Shown here piece by piece: positions 31,968 to 40,182 of a stretch of DNA of 57,289 nucleotides (position 1 is the stretch's first letter; each line of letters opens with the position of its first letter). A model generated the notes under the pieces. The model was not told where the DNA came from and did not search any database. It was given only the letters and a program-made list of their open reading frames with translations. Both the position numbers and the translations under genes were made by a program. The stretch comes from Blastococcus sp. CCUG 61487 (lineage in GTDB: Bacteria; Actinomycetota; Actinomycetes; Mycobacteriales; Geodermatophilaceae). Location of the stretch: contig NZ_LWUA01000006.1 in NCBI RefSeq assembly GCF_005222955.1, positions 1 to 57,289 of the forward strand, in the 5' to 3' direction.

Positions 31968-32321
31968 GTGATCGCAGTGACCTGCCGCAACGGCGAGCTC
32001 TACTCGATCGACCCGAACACCATCGAGCGGATCGAGACCGTGCCCGACACGGTGATCCACACGGTCCACGGCCGCACCTACGCCGTCGCGGCCCCCGTCG
32101 ACGAGGTCGTCCGCATCATCCGCGACCACCACGCCGCCCTGCTGGTGGTCCAGAAGCGGCTGGCCGGAGGCACCGCCCAGATCGCCGACCACGCCTCGGA
32201 CGTGCGTACGTCCACGCTGCGGGTGGAGCGGCGGGCCCGAAGCCGGGACGGCGACCACCCGGGCTCCCCGGCCGACCGCCGGCCGGCGTCCACCGACGCG
32301 GGCGACCCAGCCCGGGACTGA
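31968..32321 (+). CDS. FlbD family protein with extended C-terminus
   Basis: A 117-residue protein. Residues 1-60 match the flagellar FlbD family: MIAVTCRNGELYSIDPNTIERIE in pieces, then PDTVIHTVHGRTY and the closing VVRIIRDHH. The family is normally about 65-80 residues; the last 50 residues here are Arg/Asp/Pro rich and probably disordered. FlbD genes usually lie inside flagellar operons. None is nearby, but a FliA-like promoter precedes it, so it may belong to the motility regulon at a distance. GTG start. Confidence 0.78.
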   Translation: MIAVTCRNGELYSIDPNTIERIETVPDTVIHTVHGRTYAVAAPVDEVVRIIRDHHAALLVVQKRLAGGTAQIADHASDVRTSTLRVERRARSRDGDHPGSPADRRPASTDAGDPARD

Positions 32322-32327
32322 CCGCTC

Positions 32328-32858
32328 CTACCGGATCGCCCGTTCCTGCCGCAGCGCAGCCAGCAGCGCGTCGGCGACCGCACCGGGTGAGCCGGTGCCG
32401 GGAACCGCAGCGCCCGGCTCGTCCGGGCCCAACGGCTCGAGCAGGGCCAGCTGGCTGTCCAGCAGCGACGACGGCATGTAGTGGCCGGTGCGTTGCTCGA
32501 TCCGCTCGCGGAGGACCGCGGCGTCCGCGGTCACGTGGGCGAACCAGACCGACGGGCGCCCGTCCCGCAGCACGTCCCGGAAGCTGCGCTTGAGCGCCGA
32601 GCAGGTGACGACGGCCGACCGTCCGGCCGCCTCGTGCTCCCCGATCCACGCCGAGAGCGACCGCAGCCACGGCCACCTGTCCTCGTCGTCCAGCGGCCGG
32701 CCGGCGGCCATCTTCTCGACATTGGCCCGCGGGTGGAAGTCGTCGCCCTCGGCGAACGGCCACCCGAGCCGGGCGACCAGCTCGGCGGCGACGGTGGACT
32801 TGCCCGAGCCGGACACCCCCATGACGACGATGGTGGTGCTCCCCGGCTCGACCTGCAT
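32328..32858 (-). CDS. gntK: Gluconokinase
   Basis: A 176-residue kinase. P-loop GVSGSGKST at about residues 14-22; the gluconate-kinase signature EGDDFHPRANVEKMAAGRPL then DEDRWPWL; later CSALKRSFRDVLR and RTGHYMPSSLLDSQLALLE. It phosphorylates D-gluconate to 6-phosphogluconate for the pentose phosphate or Entner-Doudoroff route. No gluconate permease is adjacent. Single gene, ATG at 32858. Confidence 0.93.
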   Translation of the reverse strand: MQVEPGSTTIVVMGVSGSGKSTVAAELVARLGWPFAEGDDFHPRANVEKMAAGRPLDDEDRWPWLRSLSAWIGEHEAAGRSAVVTCSALKRSFRDVLRDGRPSVWFAHVTADAAVLRERIEQRTGHYMPSSLLDSQLALLEPLGPDEPGAAVPGTGSPGAVADALLAALRQERAIR

Positions 32859-32904
32859 GGACCGACCGTAGGGCGTCGAGCACCGCGGTACCGGCCGGGG
32901 ACCC

Positions 32905-33654
32905 TCAGCCGGCCGAGAGGGCGGCGAGCACCTCGGGCCACGCGGTGCTGCGCGGGTCGATGACGGCGAAGTGCCCGCCCTCGACGGTGACCAGCTTCAC
33001 CGCGGGGTGGGTGGCGGCGTAGGACTGCGCGAGGGCGAGCGGGACGAGCTCGTCGTCGGCACCGTGCACGACCGTCACGGGGACCCCGGGCGCCGGCCGC
33101 CGCACCGGGTCGAGGTCCGGACGGTCCGCGGCCGGCCGACCCAGGAAGGCGGCGACGGCGTCCCCGTCGAGGGCCAGCGCCTCGGCGAGACCGAGGTCGG
33201 CCACCGGCGCCAGCGCGACCACCCCGGCCATCGCCGGAGCACGGGGATCGGCGGCGGCGTGGAGCACCAGGTGGCCGCCGGCGGAGTGCCCGGCCAGGAG
33301 GAGGCGCCCGTCGCAGCGCCCGGCGAGCGCACCGGCGCCGGCCAGCATCCCGAGCGCCGCGACGACGTCGTCGATCGTGTCGTCGGGCCGTCCGGGGGTG
33401 CGGCGGTACTCGATGGCCGCCGTCGTGAGACCTGCCGCGGCCAGCGCGTCGGTCAGCGGACGCAGGTGCACCCGGTCGTAGGCCGGACGCCAGAACCCGC
33501 CGTGGACCACGACCACGAGGGGGCGCTCCGCTGCCTCGCCACGACCGAACCGGACGTCGACGACGGCGTCCGGGTGCGTGCCGTACCGGAGGACGAGGTC
33601 GGGGCCGGGGGCGGGCAGGTCCAGCACCGAGCGGTCCTCGCCGGAGGGGGTCAC
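32905..33654 (-). CDS. Alpha/beta hydrolase (kynurenine formamidase/carboxylesterase type)
   Basis: A 249-residue hydrolase. The HGGFWR oxyanion motif is at about residue 51, the nucleophile elbow GHSAGGH at about 122, and the acid and His lie in VVHGADDELVP and EGGHFAVID. The HGGxW motif is shared with arylformamidases and hormone-sensitive-lipase-like esterases. Its GTG start is 4 bases after the stop of the alcohol dehydrogenase, so the two form an operon and the hydrolase may supply or remove an ester of the same substrate. Confidence 0.85.
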   Translation of the reverse strand: MTPSGEDRSVLDLPAPGPDLVLRYGTHPDAVVDVRFGRGEAAERPLVVVVHGGFWRPAYDRVHLRPLTDALAAAGLTTAAIEYRRTPGRPDDTIDDVVAALGMLAGAGALAGRCDGRLLLAGHSAGGHLVLHAAADPRAPAMAGVVALAPVADLGLAEALALDGDAVAAFLGRPAADRPDLDPVRRPAPGVPVTVVHGADDELVPLALAQSYAATHPAVKLVTVEGGHFAVIDPRSTAWPEVLAALSAG

Positions 33655-33658
33655 GCGG

Positions 33659-34735
33659 TCAGGGTCGCACCGACACGTGGATGGCGCCCTCGCCCTCGGC
33701 GAGCACCTGCAGCGCCTCGTCGGCGGCGTCGATCGAGAACGCGTGGGTGTGCATCCGCTCCAGCGGGAACCGACGCGACTCGAGCACGGAGATCGCGCGG
33801 CGGAAGTTGCGGGCGTGCACGCCGAGCACGCCCTTCAGCGTGATCGAGCGGCCGAGGACGGCGTCGGTCGAGAACTCCGGCACCGGCCTGCCCTTGATCC
33901 CGGCGAGGACGACGGTGCCCCCGCGGCGGACGGCGTTCACGGCGTCGACCGCGGTCTGCGTCGCGTGGCCGGCGGTGTCGACGACGACGTCGGCCAGGCG
34001 GCCGGCGGTGAGCTCCCGCACCGTCTCCACCACGTCCTGCTCGTCGGCGGCGATCGCGTGGTCGGCGCCGAACTCCAACGCCAGGTCCAGCTTGTGCCGG
34101 GCGGCGGCGAGGTCGGTGACGATCACCGTCCCGGCGCCGGCCGTGCGTGCGGCGACCACGGAGGCGAGGCCCCGCTGGCCGGAGCCCAGGATGACCACGG
34201 TGTCGCCGATGCCGACGCCACCGGCGTCGACGACCCAGTCGAAGCCCGCGCCCATGGCGTTCCAGAGCGAGGCGAGCTCCAGGGGCAGCTCGGGGTCGAT
34301 CTCGTGCACGAGGGCCCGCGGGCCGAGGTGCAGGTACTCGGCGTAGCCGCCCCACAGGCCCGAGCCGCGCTGGATGTCGCGGGCGCCGTGCATGCCGCGG
34401 ACCGTCTGGCAGCTGAGGTACTCCCCGTCGAGGCACTGGGCGCACGTGCCGCACGGCGTCGAGGGCTCGACCGCGACCCGCGATCCGACGCCGACCCGCC
34501 ACCGCTTCGCCGCCGCCGGGCCGATCTGCTCGATGACGCCGACCGCCTCGTGGCCGGGGATGTACTCGTACGGGATGCCCCAGCTGCCGTTCCAGGCGTC
34601 CAGGTCGCTGCCGCACAGCCCGCAGGCCTCGACCCGCAGGAGCGCCTCGTCGTCGGCGATGGCCGGCAGCGGGAGTTCGCGGACCTCGAAGGTACCGGGC
34701 GAGGTCAGGACGGCGGCGCGTGCGGTGCGGCTCAC
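33659..34735 (-). CDS. Zinc-dependent medium-chain alcohol dehydrogenase
   Basis: A 358-residue dehydrogenase. Catalytic zinc: CGLCGSD and GHEAVGV; structural zinc: four Cys in PCGTCAQC and YLSC; Rossmann motif GSGQRGLASV, where QRG replaces the usual GPxG. Substrate unknown. Divergent from a carboxymuconolactone-decarboxylase-like gene and a TetR regulator, with a dyad at 34776-34805 in the shared promoter, which suggests one inducible catabolic cluster. GTG start at 34735 with GAGGAG upstream. Confidence 0.88.
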   Translation of the reverse strand: MSRTARAAVLTSPGTFEVRELPLPAIADDEALLRVEACGLCGSDLDAWNGSWGIPYEYIPGHEAVGVIEQIGPAAAKRWRVGVGSRVAVEPSTPCGTCAQCLDGEYLSCQTVRGMHGARDIQRGSGLWGGYAEYLHLGPRALVHEIDPELPLELASLWNAMGAGFDWVVDAGGVGIGDTVVILGSGQRGLASVVAARTAGAGTVIVTDLAAARHKLDLALEFGADHAIAADEQDVVETVRELTAGRLADVVVDTAGHATQTAVDAVNAVRRGGTVVLAGIKGRPVPEFSTDAVLGRSITLKGVLGVHARNFRRAISVLESRRFPLERMHTHAFSIDAADEALQVLAEGEGAIHVSVRP

Positions 34736-34775
34736 GGGGGCTCCTCGGGCGGTCGGCTCGGGACTTTTCCGGCAC

Positions 34776-34805
34776 GCTATCTGATAGCTTCCGCTCTCAG
34801 ATAGC
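34776..34805. promoter_or_regulatory. Probable TetR operator in the divergent promoter
   Basis: gctatctga (34776-34784) and tcagatagc (34797-34805) are perfect 9-bp inverted arms with a 12-base spacer. The left arm is itself part of the palindrome gctatctgatagc. It lies between the dehydrogenase start (34735) and the start at 34828, in one of the few AT-rich stretches here. The TetR gene at 35392 is the obvious binder. Confidence 0.65.
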
Positions 34806-34827
34806 CCTTCGGAGAGACGGAGTCGCC

Positions 34828-35385
34828 GTGCCCAGCGAGCCCAGGATCCCGCCGGTCAGTCCGCAGGACTGCGACCCCGATGTGCAGCGCCTGCTCGAGC
34901 GGGTGCCGAAGACCGCCGACGGCGAGCCGATGCGGGTGTTCTCCACGCTGGCGCACCACGGACCGCTGTTCGGCGCCTGGCTGCCCTTCGGCGGCCAGCT
35001 GCTCTCCTCGGGCCGGCTCTCGCACCGCGACCGCGAGCTGCTGATCCTGCGCAGCGCCTGGCTGTGCCGGGCGGAGTACGAGTGGGGCCACCACGTCCCG
35101 CTCGCGCAGCGGGCCGGGCTGACCGAGGAGCAGGTCGCCGCGGTGGCGGCCGGTCCCACGGATCCGTCCTGGGACGCCGACGACGCCCTGCTGCTCACCG
35201 CCGTCGACGAGCTGCACGCCGACTCCCGCGTCAGCCAGGCCACCTACGAGGCGCTGAGCCGGCGCTTCGACACCGCCGAGGTCATCGAGCTGCTCATGGT
35301 CGTCGGGCAGTACCACATGCTCGGCTTCGTCCTGAACAGCGCGGGGACCCAGCTCGAGCCCGGGTTCTCCGGCTTCCCGGAGTAG
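34828..35385 (+). CDS. Carboxymuconolactone decarboxylase family protein
   Basis: A 185-residue all-helical protein of the CMD/AhpD superfamily. The core is LSHRDRELLILRSAWLCRAEYEWGHH in pieces, with the conserved Cys, Glu and His of the LCRAEYEWGHHV motif; there is no CxxC, so it is not a peroxidase of the AhpD type. It may act as a decarboxylase or hydrolase on a ring-cleavage product. GTG start at 34828. Six bases separate it from the TetR gene. Confidence 0.85.
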   Translation: MPSEPRIPPVSPQDCDPDVQRLLERVPKTADGEPMRVFSTLAHHGPLFGAWLPFGGQLLSSGRLSHRDRELLILRSAWLCRAEYEWGHHVPLAQRAGLTEEQVAAVAAGPTDPSWDADDALLLTAVDELHADSRVSQATYEALSRRFDTAEVIELLMVVGQYHMLGFVLNSAGTQLEPGFSGFPE

Positions 35386-35391
35386 CCGCCG

Positions 35392-36066
35392 GTGCGCGCC
35401 GACGCCGCGCGGAACCGGCAGACCCTGCTGGTCGCCGCCCGGCAGCTGTTCGTCGAGCAGGGCGTGGACGTGCCGCTGGACGTCGTCGCCCGGGCGGCCG
35501 GCGTCGGGACGGCGACCCTGTACCGGCGCTTCCCCGACCGTGCGTCGCTGCTGTCGGCGGTCGCCCAGCTCAGCCTGGCCGAGTGCCGGGCCGTGGCGGA
35601 GGCGGGACTGCGCTCGCTCGAGGAGACGACCGCAGCCGCCGACGCCGAGCAGGCCTGGCAGGACCTGCTGCAGGCCGTCGTCCGCGACTGGGTCGGCCCG
35701 TACCTGCTGACGCTGGTGCGCAGTACCGCGCTGCTGGACGACCCGGCGCTCGACGAGGCGCGGCGCGGCACGCTCGGCGCCATCGACCGATTGGTCGACG
35801 CCCTGCGTGCCCGCGGCGTGCTGCGCGGCGACGTCACCTCCTTCGAGGTGTGGAGCCTGCTGCTCGCCGTCGCCCGCCCGCTGCCCGGCGTCCCGGGCTC
35901 GCACGCCGCGCCGCTGGTGCAGCGGCACCTGCAGGTCGTCGTGGCGGGCCTCCGGCCCACCGGCGCCGCCCTGAGCGGGGTGCCGGTCACCCAGCGGGAC
36001 GCGGAGGCCGCCGCCACCCGGCTCGCGGCGGGTCCGGTCGAGGGGCAGGCCGCCGCGGCGCGCTGA
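35392..36066 (+). CDS. TetR/AcrR-family transcriptional regulator
   Basis: A 224-residue regulator. The N-terminal helix-turn-helix is RQTLLVAARQLFVEQG, then VARAAGVGTATLYRRFPDRASLL. The ligand-binding half is Ala/Leu rich with no recognisable specificity. Its position behind the CMD-like gene and the dyad at 34776-34805 suggest it represses both divergent transcripts. GTG start. Confidence 0.88.
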   Translation: MRADAARNRQTLLVAARQLFVEQGVDVPLDVVARAAGVGTATLYRRFPDRASLLSAVAQLSLAECRAVAEAGLRSLEETTAAADAEQAWQDLLQAVVRDWVGPYLLTLVRSTALLDDPALDEARRGTLGAIDRLVDALRARGVLRGDVTSFEVWSLLLAVARPLPGVPGSHAAPLVQRHLQVVVAGLRPTGAALSGVPVTQRDAEAAATRLAAGPVEGQAAAAR

Positions 36067-36085
36067 GCCCCAGCGGTCGCTGCGC

Positions 36086-36745
36086 TCAGCCGTCGCTGCG
36101 CAGCACGTCCAGCGCGGGGCCGTACATGCGCGCCTTGATCGTGCCCAGCGTCTCCCCCGCCTTGCCGGCGAGGCCGGTGGCGATCTCCACCGCCGTGCTC
36201 CGGACCGCGTCCTCGGCCACCGCCTGGTCGACGATGCCGGCGGCCGCGGCCTCCTCGCCGCCGTAGCGGCGGCCGGTGGTCATGGCGACGTGCGCCGTCT
36301 GCGGAGCCAGCCGCCCCTGGATGAGCGCCGACATCCCAGGAGTGAAGGGGATCTGGATGTCGACCTCGGGCAGGCACCAGAAGCCGCGGTCGGCACGCAT
36401 GACCCGGACGTCGTGCGCCAGGGTCAGCATGGCGCCGGCGGCGAAGGCGTGTCCCTGGATCGCGGCGACGGTCGGCACCGGCAGGGCCAGGACGCGGGCG
36501 AAGAGCCGGTGGACGCTCGCGACGTACGCGGCGTTCTCGTCCGCGTGGGCCGACAGCCAGTCGAGGTCCAGGCCGTTGGAGAAGAACTTGCCCGTGGCTG
36601 TGGTGACCAGTGCGCGCGACCCCTCGGCCCGCTCGACCTCCTCGAGGGCGGCGTCGACCGCGGCCAGCCAGTCCGGGTGGAAGCGGTTCTCCGAGTTCCC
36701 GAGGTCGAGGACGAAGACGTCGCCGGAGCGGTCGAGCGTGGGCAT
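36086..36745 (-). CDS. Enoyl-CoA isomerase-like crotonase (peroxisomal ECI type)
   Basis: A 219-residue crotonase. The pattern RFHPDWLAAVDAALEE, TTATGKFFSNGLDLDW, GHAFAAGAMLTLAHDVRVM and PEVDIQIPFTPGM is close to plant and peroxisomal delta3,delta2-enoyl-CoA isomerases, rather than hydratases. PEVD carries the single catalytic Glu. It should shift double bonds of unsaturated acyl-CoAs for beta-oxidation. Single gene; convergent with the TetR gene, stops 19 bases apart. Confidence 0.8.
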   Translation of the reverse strand: MPTLDRSGDVFVLDLGNSENRFHPDWLAAVDAALEEVERAEGSRALVTTATGKFFSNGLDLDWLSAHADENAAYVASVHRLFARVLALPVPTVAAIQGHAFAAGAMLTLAHDVRVMRADRGFWCLPEVDIQIPFTPGMSALIQGRLAPQTAHVAMTTGRRYGGEEAAAAGIVDQAVAEDAVRSTAVEIATGLAGKAGETLGTIKARMYGPALDVLRSDG

Positions 36746-36790
36746 GCGGGGTTCCTTCCGGGGAGGGCGCGGCGGGCCGGTCCCCGCTGA

Positions 36791-37537
36791 TCATGCCGTC
36801 CCGGCCTCCGGGGGTCTGCGCCAGACCGAGACGTGGCTCTCGCTGTCGCCCGTGAAGGGGCTGCCGTGCCAGTCGGCCAGCCGCTGCTCGAACTCCAGCC
36901 CGGCGAGCCGGGCCATCAGGTCGCACTCGGCCGGCCAGATGTAGCGGAAGCGACTGGCCTGGTAGGTGACCGTGCCGTCGGCCAGGCGCGAGTAGTGGTG
37001 CGAGGTGCCCTGCTGGCTCACCAGGTCCAGGGTGTCGAACCCGACGTGCCTCCTGCCGACGTGGAAGGGCACCGCGGACTGGCCGGGCGGGAAGCGGCGC
37101 AGCGCCGGGACACCGAGTTCGACGACGAAGCGCCCGCCCGGCGTGAGGTGCCGCGCGGCGTTGCGGAAGCAGGCCACCTGCTCGTCCTGCGTGCGGAGGT
37201 TCCCGATGCTGTTCCAGACGACGTAGACCAGCGCGTACTCCCCGGCTGCCGTGCTGGTCGCCATGTCGCCGACGACGACGGGCACGCCGGCCCGCTTCCG
37301 GTGCAGCACCTCGACCATCGCCGGGGAGAGCTCGATCCCGGTGACCGGCACGCCGCGGTCGATCAGCGGCAGCGCGACCCGGCCGGTGCCGATCGCGAAC
37401 TCGAGCGCCGGACCGCCGTCGGCCAGCCCGGCCAGGAGGTCGACCGCCGGGTCGAGCACCTCCGGCGCGTACATGTGCGCCGCGGCGTCGTCGTAGGCCG
37501 CCGCCGTCGCCTCGTCCCAGAGGTCGCTGCTGCTCAT
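36791..37537 (-). CDS. Class I SAM-dependent methyltransferase
   Basis: A 248-residue methyltransferase. SAM-binding motif I is ALEFAIGTGRVALPL at about residue 44; motif II VTGIELSPAMV; then VVGDMATS and LVYVVWNSIGNL. A C-terminal beta-rich extension ending in HVSVWRRP is common in this group. Substrate not recognisable. No clear operon partner. Confidence 0.85.
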   Translation of the reverse strand: MSSSDLWDEATAAAYDDAAAHMYAPEVLDPAVDLLAGLADGGPALEFAIGTGRVALPLIDRGVPVTGIELSPAMVEVLHRKRAGVPVVVGDMATSTAAGEYALVYVVWNSIGNLRTQDEQVACFRNAARHLTPGGRFVVELGVPALRRFPPGQSAVPFHVGRRHVGFDTLDLVSQQGTSHHYSRLADGTVTYQASRFRYIWPAECDLMARLAGLEFEQRLADWHGSPFTGDSESHVSVWRRPPEAGTA

Positions 37538-37596
37538 CCGGGCATGGTGGCCGCAGCCGGCGAACCGGGCGTACCATTTCCGGCAACCTCAGACGG

Positions 37597-38211
37597 TCAG
37601 AACTGCCACTCCCAGCCGCCGGTCGCGCCGGGCGGGCTGTAGACCACGGTCCCCGAGCCGACGGGAACGTCGAGCACCAGCCAGCCCCGGTACTCCACCC
37701 CCGCCGGGAACCGCATGTTGGGGACGAACACCTCCGGATCCAGGCAGTCCGACGCGTTGCTGTCCTCGGTCGTGATCGAGGTCCCGTCCGGGGCGAGGAC
37801 GGAGAACCGCTCCTCGGTGAAGGACATCGGCACCCGCGGATCGAGGTCGGGCGTCGTCAGCACCGACATCTCGAGGGCGACGAAACGGCCGTTCACCGGA
37901 ACTTCCTCGGACTCGCACTCCGGGTCGACGACGATCTGCTCGACGCGGATCGCCGCCTGCGGCGCGGCCCCCGGGGCGCCCCCGGGGCGGACGCCGGCGA
38001 GCTCGCCCAGTTGCCTGGGCACGTTGCCGCGTTCGTTGCGCTGCGCCTCGAGGTCGGACAGCAGCGGCGCCGCCTCGCCGGTCGACGCCGCCGGGGTGCC
38101 CTCCGCGGGCGGGGTGGGCGTCGGAGCAGCGGCGTCGGCGTCCTCCCCGGAGCCGCAGGCGGCCACCGTCACGGCGATCGCCGCCAGCGCGGGGAGGAGC
38201 GATCGGCGCAT
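37597..38211 (-). CDS. Lipoprotein with Ig-like (DUF4352-like) domain
   Basis: A 204-residue lipoprotein. Signal peptide and lipobox VAAC at about residue 19; a Pro/Thr/Ala linker; then a beta-sandwich of about 110 residues (VPVNGRFVALEMSVLTTP, FSVLAPDGTSITTEDSN, MRFPAGVEYRGWLVLDVP) with paired cysteines in PECESEE and SDCLDPE. The pattern resembles DUF4352 domains of exported actinobacterial proteins. Function unknown. ATG at 38211. Confidence 0.75.
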   Translation of the reverse strand: MRRSLLPALAAIAVTVAACGSGEDADAAAPTPTPPAEGTPAASTGEAAPLLSDLEAQRNERGNVPRQLGELAGVRPGGAPGAAPQAAIRVEQIVVDPECESEEVPVNGRFVALEMSVLTTPDLDPRVPMSFTEERFSVLAPDGTSITTEDSNASDCLDPEVFVPNMRFPAGVEYRGWLVLDVPVGSGTVVYSPPGATGGWEWQF

Positions 38212-38292
38212 GGCCGATGACGGTACCCGCAGGAGGACCGGGGACCGGGATGGCGGAGCCGTGCGCGCCGGGAGCACGGACAGCGGAACGAG

Positions 38293-38326
38293 TCAGGCCG
38301 CCCTCCCCGGAGGGAGGACGGCCTGA
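38293..38326 (-). terminator. Terminator after tRNA-Ala
   Basis: tcaggccgccctcc pairs with ggaggacggcctga with one mismatch (14 positions, 6-base loop), starting 9 bases past the 3' end of the tRNA in its direction of transcription. The ggaggacg and cctgatcg segments resemble the larger palindromes at 52400 and 55593. Confidence 0.7.
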
Positions 38327-38334
38327 TCGACGGG

Positions 38335-38407
38335 TGGAGCTGAGGGGACTCGAACCCCTGACCCCCACACTGCCAGTGTGGTGCGCTACCAGCTGCGCCA
38401 CAGCCCC
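38335..38407 (-). tRNA. tRNA-Ala (anticodon GGC)
   Basis: On the minus strand a 73-base cloverleaf can be folded: acceptor GGGGCTG with CAGCTCC, D-arm with GCGCAGCTGGTAGCGC, anticodon stem CCACA/TGTGG around the loop CTGGCAG (anticodon GGC), and T-arm AGGGG-TTCGAGT-CCCCT. The G3-U70 wobble pair, the alanine identity element, is present. The 3' CCA is not encoded (CCC follows A73). Confidence 0.96.
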
Positions 38408-38499
38408 GTACCCGGCCCGGTCTGGTGTGCCCGAGCCGCAGGCAACTGTACAGCCCCGATCGAGCCGGACGTCGCAGGGGTGGGCGGCGCGGCTGTGGG

Positions 38500-38910
38500 T
38501 CAGCCCTCCTTCAGCTGGGCGATACGGACGTTGTTGCCGAACGGGTCGCGCAGGCCGAAGTCGATGCCGTAGTCCCAGTCCTCGGGCTCCTCGGAGAGCT
38601 CGACCCCCTTGGCCTTGAGCTCGGCGTACGTCCTGTAGGCGTCCTCGCAGGCGAAGAACAGGGTTCCGCCAGCGGCGCCCTTGGTCAGCATCGCGCGGAC
38701 CTCGGCGGCGGTCTCCTCGCTCATGGCCGGCGGCCCCGGCCGCTCGAGCAGGATCTTCTGGTCGGTGCCGGGGACGCGGACCGTGAGCCACCGCATGAAG
38801 CCCAGGTCGGCGTCGGTGTCGACCTCGAGTCCGAGCTTGCCCACGTAGAAGTCGAGCGCCTGGTCCTGGTCGAGGACGTAGATGCCGGAGATGTTCAGAC
38901 GAGTGATCAT
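38500..38910 (-). CDS. VOC family protein (glyoxalase/bleomycin-resistance fold)
   Basis: A 136-residue metal-dependent VOC protein: ISGIYVLDQDQALDFYVGKLG, MRWLTVRVPG, LKAKGVELSEEPEDWDYG and FGLRDPFGNNVRIAQL mark the paired beta-alpha-beta modules. Such small proteins are usually lyases, dioxygenases or drug-binding proteins; specificity is unknown. It is coupled to the upstream AraC-type gene (a GTG at 38934 overlaps that stop), but I prefer the ATG at 38910, which matches the usual family start. Confidence 0.83.
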   Translation of the reverse strand: MITRLNISGIYVLDQDQALDFYVGKLGLEVDTDADLGFMRWLTVRVPGTDQKILLERPGPPAMSEETAAEVRAMLTKGAAGGTLFFACEDAYRTYAELKAKGVELSEEPEDWDYGIDFGLRDPFGNNVRIAQLKEG

Positions 38911-38930
38911 GACCGGAACGCTAGGAGCGC

Positions 38931-39344
38931 TCACCCCCTCGATGCTTCTCCGAAACTGCTCGGTCGCAGCCAGGCCATCGCGAAGCAGGACGGCACCGGC
39001 GGCAGCGGCCCCCGGCTCCGGTAGACGCTCGGCGGCTCCCCGACGATCTCCCGGAACACCCGGCTGAACGTGCCCAGGCCGGAGAAGCCGACGTCCATGC
39101 AGATGTCGGTCACGCTGCGGTCGCCCGACCGCAGCAGGACCATCGCGCGCTCGACCCGCCGTCGCTGCAGGTACCGATTCGGCGTCTCCCCGAACGTGGC
39201 CCGGAAGGTGCGGATGAAGTGCGCCTCCGACACGAGCGCGACGCGCGCCAGGGTCGCGATGTCGAGCGGTTCGGCGTAGCGCCGGTCCATCTCGTCCCGG
39301 GCACGCAGCAGCCGACGGTTGGACTCCTCGACCGCCCGGCTCAC
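38931..39344 (-). CDS. Short AraC-family DNA-binding protein
   Basis: A 137-residue protein consisting almost only of the AraC double helix-turn-helix: LDIATLARVALVSEAHFIRTF, then TPNRYLQRRRVERAMVLL and VTDICMDVGFSGLGTFSRVF. There is no ligand-binding domain, so activity may be set by its level alone (MarA/SoxS style). It precedes and probably regulates the VOC gene. The last 20 residues are not part of the domain. Confidence 0.88.
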   Translation of the reverse strand: MSRAVEESNRRLLRARDEMDRRYAEPLDIATLARVALVSEAHFIRTFRATFGETPNRYLQRRRVERAMVLLRSGDRSVTDICMDVGFSGLGTFSRVFREIVGEPPSVYRSRGPLPPVPSCFAMAWLRPSSFGEASRG

Positions 39345-39396
39345 GGAGGCGACCCTAGGGAACGACGGGCTCCCAGGGGCCAGAGCCGGTCCTGCT

Positions 39397-40182
39397 TCAG
39401 ATGGAGACGCCGCGCTCGCGCAGCCAGGTCACCGGGTTGACCCGCTTGCCGTCCAGCCCGCCCTTGTGCACCTCGAAGTGCAGGTGCGGCCCGGTCGACT
39501 GGCCGCGGTTGCCCAGCAGCGCGATCGTCTCGCCGGCGTCCACGTACTGCCCCGGCTTGACCAGGATCTTGTCCATGTGGCCGTAGACGGTGACGTCGCC
39601 GTTGGCGTGCAGGATGTAGACGGCCAGCCCGAAGCCCGACGCCGAGCCGGCCCGGAGCACCACCCCGTCGACGGCCGCGTACTCGGGCGTGTGCATGGGC
39701 GCGGCCAGGTCGATGCCGTAGTGGAAGCTGCCCCACCGGCTCCCGTAACCGCTGGTCAGCCGCGCACCGGCGACCGGCAGCACCGCCTTCGGCCGCGCGG
39801 CCTCCGCGGCGGCTGCCTCCGCCTCCGCGGCCGCCTCGGCCCGAGCCGCCCGCGAGGCCGCGACCTCGTGCAGCCGGGCCTCCGCCTCGGCCACCGTCAC
39901 CGACGCCTGGGGCAGCACCTCCAACTGCTCCTCGGCGCCCAACATCTGCTGCTGCGCCACCAGCACCGACGTGCCCGCCGTCGCCCCCGCTGCGCCCGGG
40001 AGGCTCAGCGTGGCCGCCGCCAGGCCGCCGGCCAGCAGGGCACCGAGGAGCACGCCCGGGCTGCGCCGCACCCGCGGGGTCGCCGCGCGCCGCGAGTGCC
40101 TGGCGGCGGCGCGCCGACCGGTGGCGGGGCCCACCGCGACCAGGAGGTCGGTCGGGGTCTCGGAGCCCATCCGTGGGTGCAT
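39397..40182 (-). CDS. M23 family metalloendopeptidase (secreted)
   Basis: A 261-residue exported endopeptidase. A Ser/Arg-rich start is followed by a hydrophobic signal or anchor (LLGALLAGGLAAATLSLPGAAGA), an Ala/Glu-rich coiled coil (about residues 88-125), and the M23 domain with HYGIDLAAP and HLHFEVHKGG. The catalytic domain is almost the same as that of the M23 protein at 3126-4445. It should trim peptidoglycan during growth or division. ATG at 40182 or 40170 are both possible starts; neither has a strong RBS. The promoter has the direct repeat at 40243. Confidence 0.9.
   Translation of the reverse strand: MHPRMGSETPTDLLVAVGPATGRRAAARHSRRAATPRVRRSPGVLLGALLAGGLAAATLSLPGAAGATAGTSVLVAQQQMLGAEEQLEVLPQASVTVAEAEARLHEVAASRAARAEAAAEAEAAAAEAARPKAVLPVAGARLTSGYGSRWGSFHYGIDLAAPMHTPEYAAVDGVVLRAGSASGFGLAVYILHANGDVTVYGHMDKILVKPGQYVDAGETIALLGNRGQSTGPHLHFEVHKGGLDGKRVNPVTWLRERGVSI

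Noticed and set aside
35244-37586. Minus-strand open frame of 780 codons that passes through the methyltransferase, isomerase and TetR regions
   Set aside because: The real methyltransferase and isomerase genes lie in other frames of the same strand, and its residues are low-complexity.
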